Positions 27,439 to 36,967 of a stretch of 64,000 bases of DNA are shown here, one piece after another. The stretch covers positions 1,509,501 to 1,573,500 of the forward strand of contig CP128433.1 of assembly GCA_032615215.1 (NCBI GenBank), written 5' to 3'. Position numbers and translations under genes: made by a program. Positions within the stretch are counted from its first letter, which is position 1. Every line of letters begins with the position of its first letter. The notes under the pieces are model-generated. The model was not told where the DNA came from. It saw only the letters and a list, made by a program, of their open reading frames with translations, and ran no database searches. Origin of the DNA: Microbulbifer sp. MKSA007. Lineage in GTDB: Bacteria; Pseudomonadota; Gammaproteobacteria; Pseudomonadales; Cellvibrionaceae.

Positions 27439-28322
27439 TTAATTTTTACTACAGGTTTGTAATTGGGATTTAATAGCCTTAATAAAAGTCTGTACTTTTG
27501 TTGGCGGCCTTTTGGAAAACAGATGCATATAATGGATGGGTGCAGCGGCAACAGATGTTATAGGGCAAAGTGTGCCGGTATCCACTTTTTTCGAGCGATA
27601 ATATCGGGCAACCTGGCAATCCCAATTCCGGCTTCGGTTAACTGTACTATATCGTGTAAGGAGTTACAGCGAACCTTAGGCGTGGCTTTTACCTGAATCC
27701 CACTATTCAATTCATACTTTAATGGCATGCCCTGCCAATCATTAGCGATATGCGGCCAATTTTGTAGTTCAGCAAGGTCTGAGGGAATGCCACATAGCTT
27801 TTCAATAAGCTGCGGGCTGGCGTAGAGACTTTCTCCTAACAATCCTAACTTTGAAACTTTTGCCGATTGAAGTGCAAGACTGCCTACTCGAATGGCCAGG
27901 TCTACCTGCGATTCAATCAAATCCATGGGGGAGTCATTGGCTAACAGCCTGATTCTCAGTTGCGGGTGCTGCTCGGCCAACTTAATGATTGCAGGAATAA
28001 TTACTGGTTCGCACAGTGCGTGAGGCGCTGTTACTGATAGGGAGCCCGCCAATTTGTCACCGCTATTCCTAAGCCCCGCTATTGCTGAGTTATAAATATC
28101 TTTGATCTCCCGGCAATGGGCGTAAAACTCTGAGCCGGCCTCGGTGAGAGATAGGGAGCGGGTACTGCGGTAAAGCAAGCGGGTGCCGATATCAGACTCC
28201 AGCCGGGTAACTGCTTGGCTTACTGCCGATTTGGTGCGCTCCAGGCGGTCGGCTGCCAGTGTGAAGCTGCGCGCCTCTACAACGGCTAGGAATACCTGCA
28301 TATCCTCCAGGCTTGGCTTCAT
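27439..28322 (-). pseudogene. LysR family regulator, frameshifted near the 3' end
   Basis: The N-terminal HTH (MQVFLAVVEARSFTLAADRL, TKSAVSQAVTRLESDIGTRL) and most of the effector domain are intact, but the first frame stops at 254 residues, short for LysR. At the run of six T on the plus strand (27586-27591), adding one base restores a tail VDTGTLCPITSVAAAPIHYM and RPPTKVQTFIKAIKSQL, the standard LysR ending, giving 294 residues. A truncated but partly functional protein is also possible. It is divergent from the NTF2/hydrolase pair, which it probably regulates. Confidence 0.85.
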
Positions 28323-28433
28323 TGTTTAATTTTCCTAAACACTAATATCAATTAATGGATGTTTATCACAACCATGGCCATGGGGCAATCTATAGGCACA
28401 AGGTCGTTACCTATTACAGAAGAGGATTTTGAT

Positions 28434-28811
28434 ATGAGCGACATTCTGATTGAGAAAACAAAAGCTGCCAGTGAACAGTGGAAGTCTTACTTCAATAGTG
28501 GCAATGCAGCTGGGTGTGCATCCATGTATGAAGAGCAGGCTCAAATGACTGCCAAACCCTTTGGCCTGTTCGAAGGTCGAAAGAATATACAAGCTTTCTG
28601 GCAAAATCTGATAGATCAGGGTTTTGCGGATGTGGCCTATATTGGAGCAAAAATTGAAGTAGTTGATGAAGCCTCAACCGTGCTCTCAAGTAATTGGAAA
28701 ATGAACAACGCAGAAGGTGTCATTACTCGTGAACTCTGGGTCCTACAGGAGGACGGTTCTATGCTACTGCGTGATGACCAGTTCGAAGCTATAAATCCTA
28801 GCGAAAAGTAA
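28434..28811 (+). CDS. NTF2-like (SnoaL/DUF4440-type) protein
   Basis: A 125-residue protein of the NTF2-like superfamily. It shows the early helix and hydrophobic pocket pattern EQWKSYFNSGNAAGCASMYE, then AKPFGLFEGRKNIQAFWQNL and WKMNNAEGVITRELWVLQED. Members act as small enzymes or ligand-binding proteins; no catalytic residues can be assigned. ATG at 28434 has GAGG eight bases upstream; an earlier in-frame start is weaker. The hydrolase gene begins about eleven bases after its stop, so the two are an operon, divergent from a LysR gene. Confidence 0.8.
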   Translation: MSDILIEKTKAASEQWKSYFNSGNAAGCASMYEEQAQMTAKPFGLFEGRKNIQAFWQNLIDQGFADVAYIGAKIEVVDEASTVLSSNWKMNNAEGVITRELWVLQEDGSMLLRDDQFEAINPSEK

Positions 28812-28822
28812 GGGTGCTAGAC

Positions 28823-29740
28823 GTGAGTGAATTTTGGAATAGCTTTACCCGTGAGAAAACGGACGAGCAATATAACCCTACGTTGTGGACCCGCCGTCTT
28901 CCAACTGATCTTCTGCTGCCTTCTCATGCTGAGTTTACTGGCAGTCGTAGCTTGGCATATCGCAACGCGATTAAGGACGGTTTACAAACTGTCAATTTTG
29001 GGGAAGGTGATTTAGCTGGCTCGATGGATGTTTTCAGGTCAGACGAAGTTGCTGAGGATGCACCGGTCGTAATTTATATTCACGGTGGCTGGTGGCAGTG
29101 GTTTTCAAAAGAGCAGTTTTCTTTTCTGGCCGAGCCTTTTAATAAAGAGGGGTTTGCGATCTATATGCCGGGTTACCGTATGGCCCCGGATTGGGAAAAT
29201 GATACTCCAATGGAGTCTATTGTCTCGCAGGTACAGTGGGCAGTGGCGAGCGTGCTGAAAGAGGCCGAGGAAAAAGGGGCTCCATCTGTCTACATCGTGG
29301 GGCATTCGGCAGGTGGCCAACTGGTAGCACTGTTACATCAGACGGATTGGAGTCAATTTGGCGTACCGGCGTCTGCTCAAAGTAAGTTTAAAGGTGCATT
29401 TTCCCTGGCGGGACTATTTGACATTCGCCCACTGGTCAATAGTTTTGTCAATGACATCATTAATATGTCGATGGAATCCGCCGAAAAGGTGAGCCCCCAG
29501 CTGTTAGAGCCTGGTATAGACAAAACTGAATGCCCGCTACATTTAATTGTGCCTGAATTTGATACACCAGAGTTTTTTCGGCAGACGAAAGAGTATCAGG
29601 AGAAAATGCTAAAAATGGATAATCCCTGTTATTTCAAGTTAGCGAATAATCGGGATCATCTTGACTTGATAGAAAACCTAGTTAACGATCAAGATGAAGT
29701 TATGAATTACATGATCAGTAATATGCAAGAGAAATTTTAA
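28823..29740 (+). CDS. Alpha/beta hydrolase, kynurenine formamidase/esterase-like
   Basis: A 305-residue cytoplasmic hydrolase. Motifs in order are the oxyanion-hole HGGWWQW (about residue 91), the nucleophile elbow GHSAGGQ, and a late HLDLIENL histidine. The HGGWW form points to the kynurenine formamidase or hormone-sensitive-lipase-like branch. GTG at 28823 is preferred over GTG 28814 because AGGG lies at a proper distance. It is cotranscribed with the NTF2-like gene and probably controlled by the divergent LysR protein. No other tryptophan-catabolism gene is nearby, so the substrate remains open. Confidence 0.82.
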   Translation: MSEFWNSFTREKTDEQYNPTLWTRRLPTDLLLPSHAEFTGSRSLAYRNAIKDGLQTVNFGEGDLAGSMDVFRSDEVAEDAPVVIYIHGGWWQWFSKEQFSFLAEPFNKEGFAIYMPGYRMAPDWENDTPMESIVSQVQWAVASVLKEAEEKGAPSVYIVGHSAGGQLVALLHQTDWSQFGVPASAQSKFKGAFSLAGLFDIRPLVNSFVNDIINMSMESAEKVSPQLLEPGIDKTECPLHLIVPEFDTPEFFRQTKEYQEKMLKMDNPCYFKLANNRDHLDLIENLVNDQDEVMNYMISNMQEKF

Positions 29741-30156
29741 GAGGTTGTTTTTAATTCTGCTGCTGAAATTAAATTAATTGAATTTATTTGATTCCCTCTG
29801 TTGGTTGGGTAGGCCTCAGCTTTGTCGGTTGAGGCTCTATTCGACATAAATAGTGCCATATGCTTTGCCCGTCGACGGGATGGCGTGATTCTTTTGGTTT
29901 CTAGTGTAATAAATTGTTAGTAGGTCTCGACATATCCGTAGATTTTTTTCATGCCGGTAAATATCTATCAGGTTGATATATTTTTTTTAATGGTTCTTTG
30001 CTGGGGCTAAGCATAAAGTTGTTTTCGTTGTCTAGGAAGAAGGTTGTTTGATTCAAAATAAATCTGTTTTCGGGTTTGCTAAGTGATAAATGACAGGTCT
30101 TTAGTTTTCATGTTTTTACACGAGGTTTGATTTTAATAAATTAAGGAGGATTTAAT
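29741..30156. other. Intergenic region
   Basis: About 415 bases. A weak inverted repeat GCCTCA/TGAGGC (29813-29835) may end the hydrolase operon. The rest is AT-rich and should hold the promoter of the next small gene. Confidence 0.45.
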
Positions 30157-30567
30157 ATGCCAATGGTCAATTTCTCTACATTGGTAGTGCCCCGGGGGTT
30201 GAATGTACCAACGGAACAGGATTTTGAGGATGCAGTTGAAGGGTATATTGATGTTGAGGCTTTGGGGGCGTTAATTCCCCTGGGTACTCAGGATGTTTAT
30301 GTTCCTGGCCCCAGAACATTTGCTGGATTCAAGTACGAGTGGAGCTGCACTGCCTTCAGGTGGTCTGTCTGGGGGCATGGCCCAGATTCGAGAGCAAATC
30401 CTAACCATTTAGCTGCGCAAGAGTGGACGCTAAGGGTTAAAAAAGGTAACCGATTTCTAACTTATGCTGAGGTTGGTCTTGGACCAGGTAGAGCTATCTT
30501 TCCCGGAACTCGTTGGGTTAGGGGGAATAATGCACAATATTCGCATATTCCCCTTATGTTAACTTGA
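30157..30567 (+). CDS. Hypothetical protein, unrecognised family
   Basis: I do not recognise this 136-residue protein. A very strong ribosome binding site (TTAAGGAGG) precedes ATG 30157, supporting it as a real and well translated gene. There is no signal peptide or membrane segment. It is rich in aromatic residues and prolines (VPGPRTFAGFKYEWSCTAFR, WSVWGHGP) and ends LGPGRAIFPGTRWVRGNN. The pattern suggests a compact beta-rich fold. It stands alone, with about 400-540 bases of non-coding sequence on each side, which is typical of an acquired single gene. Confidence 0.75.
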   Translation: MPMVNFSTLVVPRGLNVPTEQDFEDAVEGYIDVEALGALIPLGTQDVYVPGPRTFAGFKYEWSCTAFRWSVWGHGPDSRANPNHLAAQEWTLRVKKGNRFLTYAEVGLGPGRAIFPGTRWVRGNNAQYSHIPLMLT

Positions 30568-31106
30568 TAAGATGAATAAAAAGTTACTTATATAGTGGCC
30601 CGCCGACTTAACTGACGTTGCTTAAAGATTGGTTCAGATATGCTGTTTTTTACAAGTTAAGAAAGGCGGGCTTAAATAACTCTTCTTGTTAAAGAAATAG
30701 ACGAAGAATCTCATTCTATATGTTTAGAGGTTGATAATTCAGTATTGTTAATTCCCAGTGTATGAGAATGTCACCGTTAAACTACCCTAATAGATAAACA
30801 GTTCTGGGCGAGCAGGAAAAAATAATAAATAGCTACCTTGCAAGGGAATTGCACACGAGTTTTATTGTAAGGTTTAGCTATAACCGGGCCGTAATTTTAT
30901 TGGGCAAACTTCAGGGTTTATAAGGTTTCGCCAATTGGGGTTTTTCTGAAGCAATATGATTAAGTCTGGCGGCTTACTGTGTCTTTATGAGTTTAGAAGG
31001 TAGATCCTATAAGGAAATACATCTCTTCCCCATTTGAGAGTAAGCGTCTATATAAATCTAATCTACGAATTATAATGGGCGCTTGTTTCCTCCTCCTGGA
31101 TAGATT
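30568..31106. other. Intergenic region with long-range inverted repeat
   Basis: About 540 bases without a gene. Arms GCCCGCC (30598-30604) and GGCGGGC (30665-30671), with an inner CTTAAC/GTTAAG pair, could fold a stem with a large loop just after the small gene. The rest shows nothing recognisable. Confidence 0.45.
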
Positions 31107-32924
31107 ATGCCGAGACCCAAATCCACTGTCTCTTTGGATGAGGTGCACTGGGGTGCACTCAAAACCCTCTTCCCCTACTTATTGGAGTTCCGCCGCGCCG
31201 TAGTCTTGGCGATCCTCTGCCTGATTGGCGCCAAGGTTGCGGGCGTTACCCTGCCATTTTTGCTCAAACATATTGTCGATGACCTGGATAGTGCTGGGGG
31301 TATGGCCCAGGCAGTGGCATTACCTTTGGGGCTGCTGTTGGCCTATGGGGCTGTGCGCCTTTCCAGCACTCTGTTTGGCGAACTGCGAGACACGATTTTT
31401 GGCCGTGTCACTGAGCGGGCCCAGCGCCGGGTCGGGTTGGAAGTGTTCCAGCATTTGCACAAACTGGACCTGGATTTTCACCTGAACCGCCGTACCGGCG
31501 GGCTCTCTCGGGATATCGAGCGGGGCAATAGCGGCATCGGGTTCCTGATGCGGTTTATGGTCTTCAATATCGTACCCACGCTGGTAGAGATAGCTATGGT
31601 GGCGGGGTTGCTCTGGTGGAATTACAGCGGGTTATTTGCGCTATTAGTGCTGGCCGCAGTGATTATTTATATCGGCTTTTCTGTGGTAGCCACTGAATGG
31701 CGTACGCGCTTTGTCAGGGAGTTGAATGAGGCGGAGTCACAGGCCAGTAGCCGTGCAGTTGATAGTCTGCTCAACTATGAGACCGTTAAATACTTTGCCA
31801 ATGAGCGACATGAATCCGGTCACTATGACCGGGAGCTGGCCAGTTGGGAGAAGGCCCGGCGTAAGAACAGGCTGTCCTTGTTTGGCCTAAATAGTGGCCA
31901 GGCGCTGATTATTGCCAGCGCTATGTGTGCAGCAATGGTTCTTGCCGCGGTAGGAGTCACCAAAGGCACTATGACCATCGGTGACTTCGTATTGGTGAAT
32001 GCCTTTATGATGCAGATCTTTATACCGCTAAATTTCCTCGGCTTTGTGTACCGGGAGATGAAAGGGGCACTGGCAAATATTGAGAAAATGTTCTCTTTAC
32101 TGGCGGTAAAACCTGCTGTGGAAGATCTTCCCCAGGCGGCCCCCCTCACCGTGATGGAGGGCCGAATTGAGTTTGATAACGTCCAGTTTGGCTACAAAGA
32201 TAATCGCCAGATCCTCAAAGGTATCAGCTTTGCTGTGGAGCCACGGCAAAAAGTGGCAATTGTTGGCGCTAGCGGTGCAGGTAAATCCACCCTCTTTAAG
32301 CTCCTGTTTCGTTTTTATGACGCTAACAGCGGTTCCATTTCCATTGATGGCCAGGATATTCGCAGTGTTTCCCAGGAGTCGCTGCGCAGGGCTATTGGTG
32401 TTGTGCCTCAGGATGCAGTGTTGTTCAACCAGTCGATTCGGGACAACGTGCGGTACGGACGTGTAGATGCCTCAGATACTGAGGTGGATGAGGCGATCCG
32501 TCACGCCCAGCTGGAAGGCTTTGTTCAGCAACTGCCAGAGGGGGCCGATACCCTGGTGGGGGAGCGGGGTCTCAAATTGTCCGGAGGGGAAAAGCAGCGG
32601 GTTGCTATCGCTCGGGCCCTGCTGAAAAAGCCTCCGATTATGATCTTTGACGAAGCGACCTCATCTCTCGATAGCCACTCAGAGCAGGGCATAGTGGCAT
32701 CCCTGCAGGAGATCGCCCGCGAGCAGACATCGTTAGTGATCGCTCACCGCCTCTCCACAATTGTGGATGCAGACTGCATTCTGGTAATGGATCAGGGCGG
32801 AATAGTCGAGCAGGGAGCTCATCGGGAATTGATGCAGGCTGACGGACACTACGCGGCCCTCTGGCGTATGCAGCAACAGGAGCGTGGAACTGAGACCCAA
32901 GCGGCCGAGGTGCCTACGCCATGA
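31107..32924 (+). CDS. ABC transporter permease/ATPase, Atm1/HMT1-like
   Basis: A 605-residue half-transporter: six membrane helices (about 25-330) followed by a nucleotide-binding domain. Walker A is GASGAGKST, the signature is LSGGEKQR, Walker B is IMIFDEATSSLD and the H-loop is IAHRLST. The membrane part has RRTGGLSRDIERG and LNYETVKYFANE, typical of the Atm1/HMT1 branch that exports glutathione-type thiol or metal conjugates. It should work as a homodimer in the inner membrane. ATG at 31107. It precedes the M49-like lipoprotein gene on the same strand, 66 bases apart, and may be cotranscribed with it. Confidence 0.93.
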   Translation: MPRPKSTVSLDEVHWGALKTLFPYLLEFRRAVVLAILCLIGAKVAGVTLPFLLKHIVDDLDSAGGMAQAVALPLGLLLAYGAVRLSSTLFGELRDTIFGRVTERAQRRVGLEVFQHLHKLDLDFHLNRRTGGLSRDIERGNSGIGFLMRFMVFNIVPTLVEIAMVAGLLWWNYSGLFALLVLAAVIIYIGFSVVATEWRTRFVRELNEAESQASSRAVDSLLNYETVKYFANERHESGHYDRELASWEKARRKNRLSLFGLNSGQALIIASAMCAAMVLAAVGVTKGTMTIGDFVLVNAFMMQIFIPLNFLGFVYREMKGALANIEKMFSLLAVKPAVEDLPQAAPLTVMEGRIEFDNVQFGYKDNRQILKGISFAVEPRQKVAIVGASGAGKSTLFKLLFRFYDANSGSISIDGQDIRSVSQESLRRAIGVVPQDAVLFNQSIRDNVRYGRVDASDTEVDEAIRHAQLEGFVQQLPEGADTLVGERGLKLSGGEKQRVAIARALLKKPPIMIFDEATSSLDSHSEQGIVASLQEIAREQTSLVIAHRLSTIVDADCILVMDQGGIVEQGAHRELMQADGHYAALWRMQQQERGTETQAAEVPTP

Positions 32925-32990
32925 CGGTTGATAAATCCCTACAGCCAGACTAATGTGGCGCCGATACAAAAAAATGATAGGCAGAGCGAT

Positions 32991-34712
32991 ATGACCATTC
33001 CTTTTCAGGCTACCAAGATAGCGGCAGCAGTGTTGGCACTGGCCCTTGTTGGCGCTTGTTCCAAAAAAGAGCAGCAGCCCGAAGAAGTTGCCAAAGCGGA
33101 AGCTGAGGCTCAGATTGTAGAGTCCAAGACGGTACCTGTGCCCTCAGGCCAAAAGGTAGAAGATGCGGATAAGCGTTTTGATATCTATGTACCGGTTGAG
33201 CTCACTGCAAATCTAAGCGGTCTCTCCGACAACCAGCGCAAAATGATTGGCCTGCTGATTGATGCCAGCCAGATTATGGATCGCCTGTTCTGGTTGCAAT
33301 CCTACGGCCCAGCTGAGGAATTGCTGCCGGATATTGAAGACAACCGCGCTCGTAAGTTTGCCGATATCAACTATGGCCCCTGGGATCGCCTTAACGACAA
33401 TAAGCCGTTTATTGTTGGTTATGGAGATAAGCCCCTGGGTGCTAACTTCTACCCAGCGGATATGACCCGCGAAGAGTTCGAGAAATGGGACCAGGCAGGA
33501 AAAGACGGCTTGTACTCCTTGGTACGCCGCAATGAGTCTGGCAGTCTCGAACTGGTGCCTTACAACGAAGCCTACAATGCGGACCTGAATAAGGCGGCCA
33601 GCATTCTGCGCCAGGCAGCCGAACTGGCTGAGAGCAAGGAATTTTCTAACTACCTCACCATGCGTGCCGATGCACTTCTCTCCGATAATTTCCGCCCCAG
33701 CGATATGGCCTGGATGGATATGAAGGAGAATGATATCGATGTGGTTATTGGTCCTATTGAAAACTATGAAGACCAGCTGTTTGCCTATCGTACCGCTTAT
33801 GAGTCCTACGTCCTGCTGAAAGACAAAGAGTGGAGTCAAAAACTGGCCAAGTTTGCCGCTCTGCTGCCCGAGTTGCAGAGAGGTTTGCCGGTTGAGGAAA
33901 AATACAAATCTGAAGAGCCCGGTACTGATTCAGACTTGAATGCCTACGATGTACTCTTCTACGCCGGCCACAGTAACGCGGGCTCCAAGACTATTGCCAT
34001 TAACCTTCCCAATGATGAGGAAGTACAGCTGGCCAAAGGCACTCGCCGTTTGCAGCTGAAGAATGCAATGCAGGCCAAGTTTGACAAGATTCTGGTGCCG
34101 ATCAGCGATGTATTGATTGCAGAAGATCAGCGCAAGAATATTACCTTCCCGGCTTTCTTTGCCAACACCATGTTCCACGAAGTGGCCCACGGTTTGGGAA
34201 TTAAAAAGACCGTAGAAGGCGGAAATAATGTTCGCCAGGCTTTGAAGGAAACCTCTTCCGCCCTGGAAGAAGGTAAGGCTGATATCCTCGGTCTGTACAT
34301 GGTTACCCGCTTGCATGAAAAAGGTGAGCTGGAAGAAGGCCAGTTGATGGATAACTATGTCACCTTCCTGGCGGGTATTTTCCGCAGCGTACGTTTTGGT
34401 GCGGCCAGTGCCCACGGTAAAGCCAACATGATGCGCTTTAACTACTTTAAGGAGCAGGGTGCCTTCACTCGCGATCCCAAGACTGGTCAATACAGTGTTG
34501 ATTTTGAAAAGATGCAACAGGCGATGACCAACTTGTCTCGTTTAATCATTACTATTCAGGGTGATGGCGATTACGAGAAAGCCAAATCATTGCTGGAGAC
34601 CAAAGGCGTAATTGGCCCTGAACTGCAGGCTGATTTGGATCGCTTGGCTGAGGCCAGTATTCCGGTTGACGTTACCTTTATCCAGGGTAAAGAAGTACTT
34701 GGCTTGAAGTAA
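32991..34712 (+). CDS. M49-like (dipeptidyl-peptidase III-related) zinc peptidase lipoprotein
   Basis: A 573-residue lipoprotein. The start at ATG 32991 gives a signal ending LVGAC. The zinc motif is HEVAHGLG at about residue 396, with a second acidic motif EEGKAD near 427 that supplies the third ligand, as in the dipeptidyl-peptidase III family. The spacing HEXXH differs from the HEXXXH of classical M49 enzymes. Other family-like blocks are VVIGPIENYEDQLFAYRTAY and FGAASAHGKANMMRFNYF. It likely cleaves peptides on the periplasmic side. A strong terminator follows. Confidence 0.85.
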   Translation: MTIPFQATKIAAAVLALALVGACSKKEQQPEEVAKAEAEAQIVESKTVPVPSGQKVEDADKRFDIYVPVELTANLSGLSDNQRKMIGLLIDASQIMDRLFWLQSYGPAEELLPDIEDNRARKFADINYGPWDRLNDNKPFIVGYGDKPLGANFYPADMTREEFEKWDQAGKDGLYSLVRRNESGSLELVPYNEAYNADLNKAASILRQAAELAESKEFSNYLTMRADALLSDNFRPSDMAWMDMKENDIDVVIGPIENYEDQLFAYRTAYESYVLLKDKEWSQKLAKFAALLPELQRGLPVEEKYKSEEPGTDSDLNAYDVLFYAGHSNAGSKTIAINLPNDEEVQLAKGTRRLQLKNAMQAKFDKILVPISDVLIAEDQRKNITFPAFFANTMFHEVAHGLGIKKTVEGGNNVRQALKETSSALEEGKADILGLYMVTRLHEKGELEEGQLMDNYVTFLAGIFRSVRFGAASAHGKANMMRFNYFKEQGAFTRDPKTGQYSVDFEKMQQAMTNLSRLIITIQGDGDYEKAKSLLETKGVIGPELQADLDRLAEASIPVDVTFIQGKEVLGLK

Positions 34713-34730
34713 TATCCTTATCTTTTGTTA

Positions 34731-34759
34731 AAAAAACCCGGCACCGGCCGGGTTTTTTT
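34731..34759 (+). terminator. Terminator after the M49-like gene
   Basis: AAAAAACCCGGC/GCCGGGTTTTTTT with a short loop and a long T run. Confidence 0.92.
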
Positions 34760-34930
34760 GTGCCCCTAATTTTTACCCCCCTTCGATTTGCTGTTTCCCC
34801 GCTGATTGCAGCTTAGTACTTTAGGTACTTTTTCTTATGGCGGAATTAATAGTCAGGTCCAAACTAAGGAGGCAGTCTGTATCCCAGGCCAGGAAATCCA
34901 ATTCATATTTAAAATTGACAGAGGTTCTAC

Positions 34931-35770
34931 ATGGATATTAAACAGTCAGTTATTAAGTTATTAATATTAAGCGTAATGGGGCTATTTACAGCGTCATACT
35001 CTTTTGTAGCATCAGCTCAGGTATCCTGTGGTGATGTTATTACAACCGCCGAAGTGCTTACACAGGATTTATCCTGTGACCTTACTGCTGCTGATCCAGA
35101 TGCCCTGACTATAGTTGGCCCTGAAGGTAGCTTGAGTATGGAAGGCTTCTCTGTGACCTGTGCTACAGGCGCGGGATTTGGTGGTGCTGGAATACGTATC
35201 CAGGGGCAAGGCGCGGTGCTGATTGGCGGTACCATTGATGGATGTTTTGACAATATCTTTATAGAGGGTGTGGGTTATCACACGGTCATAGGAACTGAAC
35301 TTATTAATAGTGTTGACGATGGTATTGATATTGACAGTATCTTTAACATTATTAATGGATGCATAATTACCAACAGTGGTCGGGTGGGTGTTGATATGGA
35401 TGATGATTTCAATACTTTCTCTTCTTGCATCGTCACCGGCAGTTTCTCTGATGGGATTCAGATAGATGATAGCTTTTCAAGTGTATTTAATAATATATCC
35501 ACCAATAATGGTGGGGCAGGAATTTTAATCGAAGGCTCATCCAGTAATGTAATCTCCCAAAATATAACAACAGATAATGGAGATGGAGATACTGCTGATG
35601 GTGGTATCGTACTGGAATCCACCAATTCAACTAATAATATCATAACTGGGAATATCTCTTCAGGTAATGATCCCTTTGATTTGAATGATACGGTTGACCC
35701 TACTTGTAGTGGCACCAACACCTGGTACGCTAATGATGCCATTACTAAAAACCCGAGCTGCCTAGATTGA
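34931..35770 (+). CDS. Secreted right-handed beta-helix protein (paralogue 1 of 5)
   Basis: A 279-residue exported protein. A signal peptide (about 1-30, ending ASAQ) is followed by the family N-cap SCGDVITTAEVLTQDLSCDL, then LTIVGPEGSLSMEGFSVTC. The body repeats short G/N/D-rich strands of beta-helix type (GVDMDDDFNTFSSC, GIQIDDSFSSVFNN, GILIEGSSSNVISQN), as in NosD-like pectate-lyase folds. It ends GTNTWYANDA...PSCLD, shared with the other copies. Paired cysteines near both ends probably form disulfides. No catalytic residues are obvious. It is isolated from the other four copies, which lie at 48.7-59.2 kb. Confidence 0.8.
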   Translation: MDIKQSVIKLLILSVMGLFTASYSFVASAQVSCGDVITTAEVLTQDLSCDLTAADPDALTIVGPEGSLSMEGFSVTCATGAGFGGAGIRIQGQGAVLIGGTIDGCFDNIFIEGVGYHTVIGTELINSVDDGIDIDSIFNIINGCIITNSGRVGVDMDDDFNTFSSCIVTGSFSDGIQIDDSFSSVFNNISTNNGGAGILIEGSSSNVISQNITTDNGDGDTADGGIVLESTNSTNNIITGNISSGNDPFDLNDTVDPTCSGTNTWYANDAITKNPSCLD

Positions 35771-36045
35771 ATTTTTAAGCTATTTGAGAAACTTAAGTTG
35801 TACTTCTTTGGCGATTCAATTGAATAGAGAGAGTTAGCTTTAACTTGAGTCGCCATTTAATCTCCTCCAAGTTTGTGAAGGGATTCAAAAAAATAGCTGT
35901 TTGTGCTGATTCATTGATGACCATGAATGGCAGTACAGTTAATGCGCAATAAATTTGATGCTATATTCTAATTGTTTAGCTGTTGAACGGTATAATTGAA
36001 GCTATAAATTGATCAATATAATTCAACTATAACAATGGATTAATT

Positions 36046-36702
36046 ATGTCTCGTGTTCTGTACTCGGGTACTAAAAATGCATCCACTTGGGCTTTTAGGG
36101 CTTGGCTGGCACTGCGTGAACAGGAAGTTCAGTTTGAGGAAGTGGTTGTAGATATTCGTCGGCCACAGCGATTCGAGAACTTACAGCGTATAGGAGAGTT
36201 ATCCCCTGCGAGATCAGTACCCGTACTGGAAGAGGGAGATATGATTATTTTTGACTCCTTGGCCATTATGGAATATGCCAATGACATAGGCTCTGGTGAA
36301 CTGTTACCTCAAGATCCATTGATGCGGGCGCGAGCACGGGCCATGCTTAGCTGGCAACATTCTGGGTTGTCCGGGTTGTGTCCACGTCTGTCCTTTGAAA
36401 GTGCATTTTATCCAGATAAACGTTTAATGACCCCTGAAGAAGAGATGGATGCGGAGCGCTTATTTGCCGCCTGGGAAGGAGAGCTTGAGCAAAATGGTGG
36501 CCCTTACTTGATGGGCGCTTTGTCCCTGGCAGATTTAGCCTTTGTGCCAACCGTGATAAGAATTTTCTCCCACGCCCCAAATTTGCAGCCCTGGCCGCTT
36601 ACTAAACTATGGATAGACCGGTTGCTGGCGCGTGACAGCGTAAAAGAGTGGATGTCAGAGGCCGCTGAACTGCCGCCGGTAGTACTGTCGGATTATCGGT
36701 AG
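36046..36702 (+). CDS. Glutathione S-transferase family protein
   Basis: A 218-residue GST. The thioredoxin-like N-terminal domain has SGTKNASTWAFRAWLALRE and the cis-proline/glutathione-binding block ARSVPVLEEGDMIIFDSLAI, followed by an all-helical domain with LSLADLAFVPTV. The early STWAFR places a Ser/Thr catalytic residue, as in the stringent-starvation or beta-like classes. Substrate unknown. ATG at 36046 has a weak upstream site. A strong terminator follows, so it is a single-gene unit. Confidence 0.88.
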   Translation: MSRVLYSGTKNASTWAFRAWLALREQEVQFEEVVVDIRRPQRFENLQRIGELSPARSVPVLEEGDMIIFDSLAIMEYANDIGSGELLPQDPLMRARARAMLSWQHSGLSGLCPRLSFESAFYPDKRLMTPEEEMDAERLFAAWEGELEQNGGPYLMGALSLADLAFVPTVIRIFSHAPNLQPWPLTKLWIDRLLARDSVKEWMSEAAELPPVVLSDYR

Positions 36703-36750
36703 GGACTAACTTCCGCAAAGATCAGGATTTTTTTAATTACTAAACCCGTT

Positions 36751-36780
36751 AGGTGAAGCTGTAACAGCTTCACCTTTTTT
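36751..36780 (+). terminator. Terminator after the GST gene
   Basis: Perfect stem AGGTGAAGCTG/CAGCTTCACCT around a four-base loop, followed by a T run. Confidence 0.92.
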
Positions 36781-36967
36781 ACTATTAGTGGCGTAAATTA
36801 ATCGGAAAAAGAAGCAGGGTACGTATTTTTTATCGTAAGAAAGTTTCAAGCGCAATCACTGGCTAATAGTGATGCCAATGAGGTCTAAACTGTGCTGGGT
36901 TAACCAGTGCGCCAGTTGATGTTTGAGGCGATCAATTTATCAAATATTAAGGATAATATTTAGATCA

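Noticed and set aside
33213..33839. Open frame of 208 codons opposite the M49-like gene
   Set aside because: Shadow of a real gene; composition follows the opposite strand and no start signal is seen.
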